A stretch of DNA of 64,000 nt from Euleptes europaea. Its lineage: Eukaryota > Chordata > Lepidosauria > Squamata > Sphaerodactylidae. Location of the stretch: contig NC_079331.1 of NCBI RefSeq assembly GCF_029931775.1, positions 25,173,720-25,237,719 of the forward strand, read 5' to 3'. Of this stretch, positions 33,601 to 46,800 are shown one piece after another. How positions within the stretch are numbered: the stretch's first letter is position 1; every line of letters starts with the position of its first letter. Both the position numbers and the translations under genes were made by a program. The notes under the pieces are model-generated. The model saw nothing but the letters and a program-made list of their open reading frames with translations, was not told the origin of the DNA and did not search any database.

Positions 33601-34549
33601 GACAAAGGAAGGAAAGGGCAGGTAAGGGGAGTAGTGAGCGCCTGTTCTGCAAGCACGGGCCCATGCCGCCCCGCCCCGCCACCCACCTTCTCGTGCATGC
33701 GGCTGCCCAGGTCCCGCAGCGCCTCCTGCAGGGCCCGGTTCTTGGGCTCCAGGCTGACGCAGCGCTGAAGATCGGAGAAGGCCTGGTCCATCCGGCCCAG
33801 CTGCTGCAGGGCTTGGCTGCGCCGGAAGAGCCCCTTCACGTCCCCGGGGTCGGCGTCGATGGCTGCCCACCACAGAGAGAGAGAGAAAGAGAGGTCAGCA
33901 GGGAGGAATGGAGGCAGCCGGCGGCTCCCTCTCCCCTCATTCATTCACTTGCTTTGTTTACTTGATGTCCGGCCTTCCTCCCCAACCGGTTCCGTCACTC
34001 TCCTCTCCTCCAGCTTGCCCTCACAACCACCCTGTGAGGCAGGCTAGGCGGGGCGTCCGGGACCAGCACGAGGTCTCCCAGCAAGGTTCCCTGGCAGAGG
34101 GGAGGGGACTCCGACCCGTGCCTGCCCGACCCCGGGCGGGGGCCCACGACACTCCCCGCCACCAGGCCACGGCCCGGCCCTCGCAGGGCCCCCTCCTCAC
34201 CTTCGGAGGCGTCCCGCTCGGCCTGCGCGAAGTCCCCCTGCCCGGGGAGAGAGAGGGAGAGAGGGAGAGACCCTCGGTCACACGGGGCCGGGAGCCATGG
34301 CAACGGCCGCCCCCTCCCCCCTCCCCCCTCCCCCCTCGGGGCCCGCCCGCCCGCACGCACCCGCTTGAGGTGGCAGGCGGCGCGGTTGCGGTGCAGGGCG
34401 GCGCGGTCGGGCTGCGGGGGCCCGAGGCTGAGGGCGCGCGCGTAGGCCTCCAGCGCCTCCTCGTAGCGGCCCGCCTGGAAGTGCTCGTTGCCCGCCCGCC
34501 GCAGCGCCCGCCCCTCCCCGCCATCGCCATCGCCCCGGCCGTCCGCCAT
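27629..34549 (-). CDS. UNC45A: UNC45A, HSP90 co-chaperone for myosins
   Basis: Coding exons in transcription order: 34549-34361, 34237-34201, 33862-33687, 33596-33504, 33052-32885, 32466-32298, 31922-31752, 31676-31505, 31100-30800, 30671-30577, 30423-30282, 30100-29960, 29798-29671, 29076-29010, 28913-28800, 28647-28532, 28437-28320, 28230-28075, 27892-27629. They total 2817 nt, giving 938 aa; human is 944. N-terminal TPR repeats (about 10-120) include [20 protein letters not shown] and [20 protein letters not shown] and bind HSP70/HSP90 tails. The central armadillo-like region has [12 protein letters not shown] and [11 protein letters not shown]. The UCS domain, the myosin clamp, has [37 protein letters not shown] and [18 protein letters not shown]; the protein ends [12 protein letters not shown]. 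The start matches the human MADG-type N-terminus at a CpG-rich first exon. All phases agree and nothing looks broken. Confidence 0.97.
33940..34115 (-). mobile_element. tRNA-derived SINE fragment (reverse orientation)
   Basis: GCCCTCACAACCACCCTGTG, AGGCAGGCTAGGCGGGG and GAGGTCTCCCAGCAAGGTTC match the shared middle of the SINE family at 39405 and 48350. It sits in the UNC45A intron between exons 2 and 3. Confidence 0.55.
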
Positions 34550-34850
34550 CGGCCCCCGGCCGCCCGTCTCCCCGCCACGGTTTCCGTTTCCGGGAGGCGG
34601 GGCCAGCGCCGCTGCGTGGTGGGCGTGGCGTGGCGCTGCACGCACGCCCCGCCCCCCTCGCCGGGGAGGCCGGCGGGGCTGTCAGTCACCCTGCGGCGGA
34701 GGCGTCGCCCCAGCAGCTGCAGCAAAAGCAGCAGCGCCCCCTACCGCCCGCCCCGCAGAGGCGCTCCGGCCTGCCTGCCTGCCTGCCTGCCTGGGCGCGG
34801 GGGACGAGCAGCGGGACTTCCGGGCCGCCGGATTTCCGTATAAGCTAAAC
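34550..34850 (-). promoter_or_regulatory. UNC45A: UNC45A CpG-island promoter region
   Basis: CpG-rich and TATA-less, directly upstream of the UNC45A ATG. On the minus strand it contains ETS-type GGAA sites (CCCGGAAAC near 34585 and CCGGAAGT near 34820). A CCTG tandem run lies near 34770-34790. Confidence 0.45.
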
Positions 34851-34859
34851 AAGCTATAG

Positions 34860-34865
34860 CTGAGC

Positions 34866-34896
<31 letters not shown>

Positions 34897-37800
34897 GGGG
34901 GCCACCCACAAAATTTAAAGGACAACAAAACTGGACGTGCATTGTGTTTTGTTTTTGCCAAATGCCACTGTGGTTTGCATTATTAAGTTTGTTATGAATA
35001 AAAAACCATTTTAAGTTAGAGCTTAATAATTATTTCACTATTAATATGCTGCTTCTTAACTGTATTTCAGTTCAACAATTACTTTGATAAAATACATATT
35101 TTGTGATGTGCAAATGGCTTTAGGTACCTATTAGGTCCATAAATCACCACAGAGCATATGTTCAACACAAAAAACAGCAACGATTTGTTGTTGACAAAGG
35201 ACCCGCACCCCCCCCAGCTCCTTGGAGGGGGGGAAAGGCTACAGTAGGCAGCCCCCCCCCAGCACGAGCAGGGAAAGGGGCGAAGAGCAGGGGGGGCCGG
35301 TGGCGCAGCAGCAGCCCTGGAGCCCCGCAGGCTGCCGTCCGGCTGCAGGAAGGGGGAGGCAGGAACCCCACCGGGCGGGCAGCATCCCTACGCCTCCTTG
35401 AGCCACGGGGCCCGGCTGCACTTACGGCCCAGTTCTGCAGGGACCCGGGGGCGGGGGGGCCGGGGAAAGCCGAGGTTTTGCTGCCCTGAGCCCGTCTGCC
35501 GCAGTCCCTACTGGGCTTAGGAGGCGCACAGGAGGCCGCCCGGGGCTGCCGGCCACTCGGGCTGGCCTTGAACCCACCAACTCTACCCTAGAGCGTAGTC
35601 GCTGACCTGGGGCCGGTGGCCTTCTCAGGGCGGGTGTGCATACGCACAAAGCCCCCCGCCCACCCACCCCTGCTCCAAGCTCCCCACAGGAACACCAGGA
35701 TGCAAATAAGCAATGACCTCTGAGAAGAAGAAGAGTTGGTTTTTATATGCCGCCTTTCTCTACCACTCAAGGGAGAATCAAACATGCTCACAATCCCCTT
35801 CCCTTCCCTTCCCCCCCCAACAGACACCCTGTGTGGTAGGTGGGGCTGAGAGAGTGTGACTAGCCCAGGGTAACCCAGCCGGATTCATGTGGAGGAGTGA
35901 GGAAACTAATCCAGTTCACCAGGTCAGAGTCCACTGCTCCAAACCACCGCTCTTAACCACCACACCACGCTGGCCTTGACCGTGGCACACAGAGGACAGG
36001 TGGGCCAACCACAGATGCCCTCAGCTGTAATGGCAGGGTGGTCCTGGTTGCTCTAAGAGGCCGCGCTGAGCCCCTGCCTCCCTTTGGGGTGGGAAGACTC
36101 CAGGGGCCTTCCGAGGCCGGGGCAGGAAGCCAGCTGACAGAAGCCCCCCCCCTCTTGCTTCTCAGCCCCCCCACACACACACACACATCCTTCCCTTTGC
36201 CTGCTCAACACACGGCTTCCTGCTGGCTTGGCTGCCGAGGCCAGGATCGTGCCCACAGGGCCCGTGAAACATCCCGTGGGCACAACCTTGCCGTGTTTTG
36301 TGTGGCAACATTGGCGCCTCCCCTGCTCGGGCCCAGATGCATCCCTCCACGCGTGGAGTTTCCTCTCCTGTGTGTGATACTGGATCACGCTGCCCTCCAC
36401 TGACTGAGGCAGAAGGGAGGCAGAGACACCCTGTTTCCCGCTCTTACCTTCTTGCCCGAGTGACCGGTAAGAGCAGGCTGCCCTCCCCACCCCCAGCCAC
36501 ACGCAGAGGCCGGCGGCAGCCCTTTGCCAGACGCCCCAGCAACTTCGCTAACACTACCTGCCCTCCCACTTAGCGCTGGCTGCACCTGGGCGTGCGCTCG
36601 CTGCTGGCCACAAAGGTCCCCTTCCACAAGTGCTGCCGGTTTCCTTCTGCCCCTCCACCGGCCAGCTGCAGCCTCCCTCTCTGCGGTCAGCCTTTGCCCC
36701 AGGGGGAGGGGTGCTCCTGCCGCTTGCTATTCGTGCCTGGGCCACCCCCACAGCATGCCGCCTGTGGCTCCAGCATAACCCCATGTACAGCGCATCAGTT
36801 ACAGCATGTGTGTGCCTTCCCACTCACGCATGCGGGCAGCTCCTCCTCTCCCAACCCCATCCTTGCACCGCGGCCTCTCCATGGATGGAGCCCACAGCAG
36901 GTACCAGCGGTGGCTTTCCCCTGCTCAGTTGGCAGCACACTGCCCAGGGAACTCTCTACCCCCGTTGGTTGATGCTGGCCCCCGTGCCAGGCACTCCAGA
37001 GGCAGACGCGGGCAGATGGGAGACAGCGTGTGCCCCAGGCTCTTGGCAGCCTTGCCTAGACGAGGGTCTTTGCAGTATTGACCTGCGCTTCAGGGTGATG
37101 GCAGTTTGGAAAGAGACCCAAGGCCAAGCAGGCCTCAAGCCCCACCTTCGCTACGGACACAGCGGGGCTTCACTGTGGAAGCGCTGACCACGCAGGTGAC
37201 CATGGGGGTCTAGGCCCAAAAGCAACACGGGTGCTTCATTAATCTCTCTTCTGTTTTCCTGGGGGGTAGAGACGGATGGGGTAAAAAGTCTTCCTACGCT
37301 GGCTTCATAATGGGCATTGTGGGCTATGGGCTGGCTACCGTGCCTGCCACAGGCAGAGACCTTGTGGAATCCGGCAGTTTAGGATCCCTTTGAGACTGAG
37401 CACTTGCCCTGGCCACATAAAATAAGGAGACAGTCCCTAGCAGCAGCAGCTGGTACATCATTATTCCCTGTATTCTGGAAAGGAGCAACTTTCCACCTGG
37501 GTTCAGCAAGGTCCAAACACAACTCAAGAGCCGCGTGTCCACGAAAAGGGCTTTTTTTCCCTGAGAACCTGTTTTCTTTCTGTCCAGTGATTGCTACATC
37601 ATTGTTTTCCTGCTCAGAGAACTAGCCAAGCTGGGCTAACAGTCCACACCAGACAGCAAGAGGAGATGGGAGGGCAGCGGCAGAGGCTTTTCCCCCCACC
37701 CACTTGGGCAGCACGCCCAGTCTGGCACAGCACGTCTGAGAGCCCCCGGCCCTCGGGCTGGGACGGACTCTCAGCTGCACAGGCCCACAGAGCGCCCTGG

Positions 37801-37990
37801 GCCAGCTCCCAGCCTCTGGCCTTGGAAACTCAGCGCCTCTGAAAGGAGACGAATAAACAACAAGCCTCCTCCTCCTCCTCCTCCTTCCAGTCTCACTGCC
37901 GCCAGCCAGTGTCAAGCCTCAACACAGCCTGCGTGTCTTTGGCCGGTCCCGTTCTTGCAGTGCACGGCAGACCAGCATGTTCCAGCCGGC
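34860..37990. other. UNC45A-MAN2A2 spacer, syntenic home of HDDC3
   Basis: A CT microsatellite (about 34877-34896) and an AT-rich stretch (34900-35170) are followed by GC-rich sequence with a SINE at 35729-35975. I find no exon coding for HDDC3 (the HD-domain ppGpp hydrolase MESH1 that mammals carry here). The right end must include the MAN2A2 3' UTR, but no canonical poly(A) hexamer was found. Confidence 0.5.
35729..35975 (-). mobile_element. tRNA-derived SINE (reverse orientation)
   Basis: On the minus strand, a head with GGTTAAGAGCGGTGGTTTGG is followed by GAGTGGTAGAGAAAGGCGGC and TATAAAAACCAACTCTTCTT at the tail. Nearly full length. Confidence 0.75.
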
Positions 37991-38001
37991 CCGGAGGGGC
38001 A

Positions 38002-40786
38002 TTATCCGAGGCGAAGGCGAACCGTGGCAATCTCCATGGGGTCCAGGTGAAGGACCGTGCTGTTAGAGGAAGCGGGGCCCAGCGGGTACATCAAGGTCAA
38101 AGAGGAGGGCTGCATGGACACCAGCTCAAGGCCCTGGAAGAGGCCACCAAGAGGCAGCTGGGGGAGAAGAGGTTGGGGGGGGGGGTGAGCCAAGGCAGCA
38201 GCAGCCCAAAGCACAAGCACTGAGAGAGGCCTCCTCCCTCCGGCTACTCGGGAGGCAAAAGCCCTCGCAGCAGAATGGTGCTCCATTCCCCAGCCTGCAC
38301 CCATCTCTCGTTCGGCTCCCCAAGAGGTCAGAGCCCCTGGGCTCACCCACGTACCGTGCCCTGGGTGGTGGTGCAGTTGAAGCCTAGGTTCCTGGCCTCC
38401 AGGCCGCAATCAAAGCCCTTGCGGTGCAGGATCAGAGCCGTCTCTGTGGAGGGCAGTGAATCATCCTGTGGAGGAGCAGGCAAGTGTGCCATGAGGAAGG
38501 CAGCGGGCGAGGAAATGAGTCAAAGCGCAGCTCAGTGCAGGCCAAAGAATTGCCGGGGGGCGGGGGACACTCAACAGAGGAATGCCAGCTGGTGCTCCAA
38601 GGACAGCGGGGGGCTGGCGGCTCCTTTGCTTGGCATCCCACTCCAGCTAGGACTCACCTCCCCTTGCAGCGTGCGCAGATTGAGAAGGTGGAAGTCGCAG
38701 GGCATGGTGGCCGAGAAGGGCTGGAAGGACCGCAGGGCTGGAGGCGGCAGCTTCTCCTGGGTGACGGGCAGCACCAGCACCTCTGTGTTCAGGTGCATGG
38801 AAGTCATGTGGCTGAGCAAAGATGGGAAACTCACGGGCTGACCGTCCTGTGCCTGCAGCAGTGAAAACGCAGAGCAGTGAGAGCAGGCTCCGGCGGGAGA
38901 GTCCCGTGTGGGCCGCCTGGCCCTGGAGGTCAGGTGGTCGCGCGCAGGGAATCTAGGGCCACCGAGCTATTACCTGGGCTAACACAGACACAGGGCAGGC
39001 CCAGCTAAGTCACCACCAGCTAGTGCACGAGACGGGGCAGGCTTTACCTCTCGGCCATCAGCCTTGCTGCCAGAATAGACCCAGTCTCTAACCACGGAGG
39101 CCAGTTTGGAAAAGAAGCCGGAGCTCTGGGTGGGCGTGGAAAGGGGGCCAAGGAGAACAGCCATGTTACAAGAGGAAAACAGTTCAGGGGCCAACACAAC
39201 ACTGCCTCCGAGGCACAAGGGAGGACCAAAGGCTCTGGGGGGAAAGGCCCAGCAATATCCCCCACACACACATACACACAGAGAGAGCAAAGGGGGGGGG
39301 GTGTCTGGCTCAGCACACACAACCCTGGTGCTTGGCTAGGGCTCATTTTCCCAGAGTCTGCCCCTATGCTGCCCTAGACAGTATTTTGCCCACCAACCCC
39401 CCCAATTTTATTTCCTTCTTTATTTCTGTTACTTTATTTATACCCTGCCTTTCTCCCCAAAGCAGCTAACATAGTTCTTCTCTCCTCCACTTTAGCCTCA
39501 CAACCACCCTGTGAGGAAGGTCAGGCTGTGTGTGTATGACTGGTCCAAGGTCACCAGGGCAAAGAAGGAGTTCAAACCCGGGTCTCCCAGATCCTTGTCT
39601 GACACTAACCACTACACCCTCTGGCCTGAAACTCTTTCCACACACACCCCACCACCCCCTTTGAAATGGGTGCTTTCTTTCCCAGCTTCCCCACCACGTA
39701 TAAATCGTTTAACGTATAAATCGTCGCCTTGGGACTAGTTGTGCGTCTGAAGACTGACCTCCAGTCACTAGCTGATGGACAGAAGGGCCCTCCGGTTCCA
39801 GAGAGCGGGTGTTGCTCGGTCATTCTCTCTCTATCACATTTGATCCCACCCTTTCTCCAGCCAGCTCTGGTGTGTGTGTGTGTGGGGGGGGGGTGCCTTA
39901 CTCTCCCCTCCTCAATGCTGCTGCTGCCCAGTGGCTGGATTAAACCAGCCTCTCCCACTTCTCTTTGCTGACATCAGGAGATTCAGTGAAAACCATTTGG
40001 GCTTCAGTGCATTTTAACCTGGCAGCTCAGCGGCCATAATGAACTGGGGTGTGGGGGCTTGCAAGACACAGAAAACGAGCTGTGTGGCAAAGCAGGGTGA
40101 GAAGATCACGACAAAACCAAAGACTTGCAGGTAATGCAAAGGGTCCTTCACCTGGGGCGGGTGATGGGTGAGCTTCCATCAGCAGGAAAAAGGAACCCCG
40201 GCCCGGGAACCAGGGTGCAAAGGGCGAGCAAGTGCTTCCTCAGAAGGGCTTGCAGGTGGGTACAGACCCAGGGAGGGACTGGTACCCAAGAGCAGGAGCC
40301 TTACTCTGCACCATTCTTGGGGGAGCAGGTGCAGCTGACCCTGCAACTGGGGTGCCGAAGGAATCCATAATTCCAGCTGAAGGCCATCCTTAGCATCCCT
40401 GCGTGTTGGGTTCTTCTCCCTGGGCGTTTGCTGCGTGGCATTTTCAAGGATCCAGGACAACAAGGGAGGGAGGTGCCACGTGGCACAGCTTGATCCCACC
40501 ACAGATTCAGCTCAGCAGTTGCTCCTCATACCTTCTCAGCAGTGCTGTGCCGTTCCAGGAGGAGGCGGAAGTGGTGGCAGGTCCGTTTGTTATCCTTCAA
40601 GCCCTGTCCAAGGCCTCGATTGTCATCTTGCATGAGGCGTCGGTCCAGAATCACCTCCAGCTGGCCTGCAGATCGTGGAGAAAAGGGGGGGGCTCAGATG
40701 AACATAAGGCCTTCAAACACAATCCCCCGAATGGGCAGGACCCCAACCGTAGGCTCCTGCCGGTGCAGAATCAATTAGTGCAGCCT

Positions 40787-40817
<31 letters not shown>

Positions 40818-43800
40818 GATAAATGCCTTCCACCCTAGAGACCCTGTTAACATGACAGTAGTTGCATACGCACTTTGTCCACGTCCAGGAGCCTGCAAAT
40901 TAGTAGCTGGCAAAGAGGGAAAGTAGGGGACGAGTCATCGGTCCCAAGCACAGGACATTTCAGTGCTCACTAATGCAAATGGCTCTGGCTGGAGTGGAAC
41001 AAAAGCAACAGCTCAGCTATGGTTGTCACACCCAAGGGACAGACTGGGAAAGCTGAAAGACTAGCTTGTATTTCTTCCTTTCAATTGGGAATGACTCCCA
41101 ATGGGAGATCACAGATTTCCTGGACACAAGGAAGAAGCTCTCGACCATTTTGGTTCAAGCCATGAAGGACTGAGGCTTTACAAATGAATTCTGAGAACTA
41201 ACGTAATGGAAAACCTTACATGCTGTAACTTTACGAATTACTAGCCTGTCCTAATTCAACTTCAGTTAAGCTTATTAGATGTCTCATTGACTTGCACTGA
41301 CTTGCACTGCATAATCTGGTGGACTATAAATAATGTAATGTAAACAAATACATGTTGATAAGGGAAGAAGGTCTTTGCTTCATCACAGCAGCTTCCAGAC
41401 TTAGAGGCTCATCCTAATCACCGGGTGCTTCCCTGGAGATTAGGCCCAAAGCCCGTAATGGAGCCACAAACATTCAGCACCAGTCCCACTTCCATGGCCT
41501 TCCGCCTCTCCTGCTCCACTCACCACTGCTGAGGCTGGAGACACCCAAGGCCTGAGCTGTGTGCAGGGTCAGGCGGCTCTGTTTGTCCTCGATATAAGCC
41601 ATGACTGGCATGGGATAGAAGTTGGCCTGCAGCGGTAGCTTTTTCAGGTACTGCCGGGGCTGAATCTGCCAGCAAAGAAAAATTTGGCCAAGGATGCGGG
41701 CAGCCATTCAATGCTAGCAAAGCAGGGGAAGGGGGTTCAGGCTTCCTCCCAGCCCCATTGTACCTGGAAGCCATTCAGGTCCGTGAAAAAAGTGCCCTGG
41801 CTGTCAATGTCTGTGCTGAAACGCAGCGCCAGCTCCTTGTTGACGTGGTCACGGATGTCCACCAGGCAGGAGATCTCCATGGACAGTCCATCGACCCCTA
41901 GGGCCAAAGAAGGCAAGGGCAGCAGGGAGGGAAGGTCTCCAGGCCTCTCCCACACCCCACCCCACTTAGCACAGCACTGTTCCCCAAGCGCCCACCTGGC
42001 ACGTTGTAGAGCCGCACCACCTCCTGGATGTGCTGGTAATAGACAGCTACTTCTGAGAAGAAGGGTCCCTCCGTCACCCGAACTACGGGGGGGTCCTTGG
42101 GGGTGTAGGGCTGCAAGGAAGAGGGACCAAAACCGGCAGGTGTAGCAACACACCCCTTTTTCTCTGCAAAGGGTTAGCTCGCTTTCCCACATGCTCAAGG
42201 GGGCATACAACATTCTTTAGAAATAGTTACACAAATACTCAGTAAACATGCCCTCTACAAACAGATACAAAATTTAAAAAGCCATTTGTGAGATCCCATC
42301 AGGAAAACAAAAAACAAAAAAAAACCCCACAACCAAATCTTACAAGGGAACTATCAGCACTCTAAAGCCCCATTACAACTATCAAAATCGTTCAGGTGCT
42401 CCTACACGGTAGAAACTGAACTGCTGCCCATGGGCAGAAGGACCCGGGATCCCTGTCAAGAGCACATCCACAGTGCCTCAGCAAGGGCATTCCTTCCCAC
42501 ACAGGATGCTTTTTCTTAAATGGATTTACAAGACTGGAGAAGCCCCGTGCAGCCAAAGCACTGATGCGGGGTCCTGCAGGTAGTTCGTGATGGGAGGATA
42601 TTGTGGAGGACCCAGGGTCTCTCCGTCAGAAGGACAAGGGACTGAGGCAGAGATTGGCGTAGCAAGGGGGGTGGGGGGAGACGGCCCAGGGCTGCCAAGT
42701 TAGCAGCTGAAATTCCCCGGAAGGAGACAAAGGGATGACCACCTTGCCCAGGTGGACAGTCTGGGAAACTCAAGTATAAAACGGGGGTGGGGGGGATGCG
42801 GCATTCAGGACGTGTGCTTGGCCGGCACCACGAAGGGAGGACTCTGGCTTCTCCACAAGCAGCTAATGGACCACGCTTCGGTCGGAGCAGCAGCATTTCC
42901 AGACCAAGGGTCTCTGCTGTGGGAACCTGGGAAATGCCAGGCCTCCCTCCCCACAAGATGAGGGGGCCCCTTCTCCCCCTCCCTCTGCAGGAGCTCTGTA
43001 CAGGCCCCAGCCCCACGGGCAAGCCCGCCCTGGCCAGACCTTGGCTTCTCCGTCTGGCAGGAAGAGGTAGGCGCCGCTCTTGTCCTTGGTGCCTCGAGTC
43101 CCGTAGATGAGGAACTGGCTTTGCAGCCGCCGCTCTTGGTCCTCGCCAGCATGACGGACGCTCTGCCAGGAAACGGGGAAAGCCCCAGTGAGCAGGAGCC
43201 CCTCACCTCCCAGCCTTCCCCTTCAGCAGCAGCACCCCCCCCAGCACACACACCCCTAGTCGGACATCCAGTCCTGCCCCACTTTGAGCAAACATACTTT
43301 GAGCATCCCGCTGGGCCCCACAAAGCACGCCCGCATCTGCTGGTTCTCAAGACAGAAGTCGTCCGTGGCAGCGGGGAGGATGCGCACCGGAAAGGCCTCG
43401 TGCTTGCGCACAGGAAGGTCACGGCCGTGCAGGAAGAGGCGCACGGAGGACCTGAGAGTGTTGTGGCTGTCAAAAGACTTGCTCACTTGCAGGACGGTAA
43501 GACCCAGGGGCTGCAGCCGGATCATCACGGATGCCTGTCAAATCAGAGCACAGGCAAGGGCAGCGGCCCCCGTGGCCACACGTAACGCAAGGTGCCAAAG
43601 GGGCACCGACAACAGCCTCCACCCAGTAGGTGAGTACCCCCGTTCCTTTGTAGGAAAGAAATGTGGTGAAGAGGCTGGCCATGCTGGTTGGCAGGCACGT
43701 GCGCATGGCGCACAGCCTGGGAAGGGAGGGGGCAGTCTGCCCTGTGCCAAGCCGGCTGGAGAAGACACCACCTACTGCCATCCAGCGTGGCCCCTCCCCC

Positions 43801-46800
43801 CTCCAACAAACACACTGATAAACCCCCTGCCAGGCTACCTGGTAGACCTCCGGGACCATGTCTGTGGCAGAACTCCACCAGGCGCTGAGCTGCACTGCCA
43901 GAGGATGCCCCTCTTCACTGGCGACACGGATGCGGGGCGTGTTGACCAGGAGGGACACAATGCTCAGCCGCTCCTGCTCCAGGGGGTTCCACACAATCAC
44001 AAACCTGCAAGTGGGTTGTGCGGTTAGAAGAGTGGCTGGCTTGAAGGCAAGGGGGAGGCTTAAATCCTCCTGCTCTTCGGAGACCTCCGTGCCCCCTCCC
44101 CCCACCACCAGCTGGGCTCAAACTAACAGGTCCCGCTGGGGAGGGTACAGGAGACCGAGTCAGGAGGAGAAGAATGGGGGGGCATCCTGCTCCCCTCCCC
44201 CACCCACTGCGGGCAGCCACAGGGTGCCCCCACACCCACCCTCTGCAACAGGCTCTTCCCACCTGGGCGCTGTATCTAACTTGATGACCGTTTTCTCCGG
44301 CAAAGAGTCCTGATTGAGGCGTGTCTCGTCCTGGAAAAGAGAAGGGGGCTCAACATCCACCACACCCCAGCCCAGCTATGGTGAAGCCCAGCAGGTCTGA
44401 GGTGGGCCCAGGGGAGGGGAGGGTATGGGGGCAAACGGTGGCTCACGGGGCCAAGGAAGGGCCCTGCCGGGTCGTAGTGGTAGGCCTCCTTATCCCCCAG
44501 GACCAGGAAGTGCGCGGCGTTGATGACCACCCGTTTGAGGTTCGTGAGGGAGTGGAGCAGCCTGCAGGAGGATGAAAGAGGAAATGAGGCGCGGCCGGTG
44601 GGGCAACTCTGCCAGCTTGCTCCTACTCCCCCCCCGCCCCGCCCCCCCAGGCCAAGTCTGGCACGCACCTGACACCGTAGTCCACAACCACCGCCTCCTT
44701 AGCTGTGCCAGTGATAGCATCGTGATGCTGGAAGAGGCCCAGGTTGCGCCGCGCATCGGTGAGCATGGCGTAGTCTGCCAGCGGGTACTTGCTGTCCATG
44801 CCCGCATGGCGGGCATGGCTCACGGCTAGGCTGTACAAGATCTCAGCACTCCTGCCTCAAGGAAAAGGACACCGGTAGGTTCTCCAACACCCCAGACGCA
44901 CCCCTCCCCTCCCACGCCACAACCCCTGCAGAGCGGGGGAGGCCGGGGGCCTGTTGCCACCCACCCCACACTGCCCTGGGCCACCCACTCACCGGAGGTG
45001 GGCCTCCAAGACGCGACCCATGCGCTTGTAAAAGGGCCTGGACGTGTAGTACCCTGTCCAGTAATGATCCTCTCGGTCCGCATAGGAGAAAAAATCACCA
45101 CTGAGCACTGGGAAGCCGGGGGGGCGCATGCCTGGCACAACACCCACCCGCTTGTAAAGGGCATCGAAGTAGTCCGAGAGGGTCCCAAACTGCGCCTGCA
45201 AGAGAGTGACACGCACGGTCTCAGGGAACACCTGAAGTCTGCCAGCACCCCGGACCAGGCGTGGCGGAAGAAGGGGCTGCCCTGTGGGGCCCCCCCAGAA
45301 GGAACACCACAGCGACGCCCTGAGAGCGGGGAGGGGGTGTTCAAGGCAAGGCAAGCTGTGCCAGGAGCCGGGGGGCCAACAGTTTCCCAGAAACTCTGCT
45401 CCGAGGCCTGCCGGGCGCACCTGCACGTGGAGGTCAGGGTGGGCACCGAGGTAGTCAAAGAGGCGCTGGTAGTTCAGGAACTGGGCATCCCACTCCTGGG
45501 GCTTGTCGTAGCGGAAGTCGTCCCCCAGAGGCACCAGCAACACTTTACTGCGGTAGAGTTTGGACTTCTTCCGGTACTGGTCAAGAAGGAGCAGAGCCCT
45601 GGCAGGAAGCACCGCGGACGATGAGATGGCACCGCCAGCATGGCGTGGTGGACAGAGTGTGGGACTAGGGCCTGGGAGACCCAGGTTCAAATCCCTGATC
45701 TGCCATAGAAGTTAACTGGGGGACCTGGGGGCCACACTCCCTCTCAGCTCAGCCTACCAAACAGGGTGGTTTTTGTAAGGATAAATGAAGAACAATGTTG
45801 TAAGCCGCTTGAGGGCCCCCACAGAGGAAAATGTGGGATATAAATCTCTGTGTGCACGCAGCGGCAATGCCACAAGAGACACCCTGCAGTGTGCCCCGGG
45901 ATGGGGGCGGGGAGTCTCCATACCTGGGGGGGGGGAAAGTGAGACCCGGAGCCTGTCCACAACAGAGCTGAGGCTGGTGCAGAGCACAGGAGCCATGCGC
46001 CCATGCTCACCAGCAGGAACTCACCTCTCAGCCACATTGGCACTGGTGATGGCTTTGGGTGGCACTTTCCAGGGGCAGTTGATGCGCCCCCCTGGCAGGC
46101 GCTTGAAGTCAAACTGGCAGCAGATCTTGGGGTCAGGGCCACACGTGTGGGGCACATCGTAACTGTAGAAGGGCATCATGTGGCAGAGGATGTCTGTGCT
46201 GGAGTCAGTGTCTGAAGCAGGCAAAGCCAGAGTCACTTTGTGGGAAGGGGATGTAGGGCCCTGGAAAGTACTCAAAGGCCCCCTTGGCCCACGCACACAT
46301 GTGCAGAGAACACACTCGACCACCCAGTCGGCCCCCGTGCATCCATCCACGGAAGTCGTCTACAAGCAGACAAGAGCTGGACACACCAGAAAACCGTTCC
46401 AGGTGGCCCAGGCCAGGAAGCCCCACGCCCCCCCTCGAGGGTCAATCCCTTTCTGGCCCACAGGGCAGCCCCTGAGCAGGTGGCTCTCGCTCTGGCTGCA
46501 AGCCCAGCGAGGAGGAGGGTCTGGGCCCCCATGCCTCGCCCCTCACCCCAGCTCTGCCTCCACATGAACTCCAGGTTCTGGGCGGCTGCCAAGTGTTTCT
46601 TGACGGAGTAGTGGACTCGCTGGATGAGCATGCTGGTCAGGTTGGCACGGCGCAGCAGATACGGCATCGTGGAGCTATGCCCAAAGGGATCCACTGCCCA
46701 TCCGGAACGTGGCATCACCCCTGAGAGGCAAAGAAAAGAGGCAAGCATTGGTGGAGGCCGTGGAGCCTACGGGGAGGATAGCTGCACAGGGGCCCGTCTC

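Noticed and set aside
45421-45598. Possible frameshift in MAN2A2 where ALLLLDQY differs from human AALLLDQY
   Set aside because: Phases on both sides agree. It is a plain substitution, not a break.
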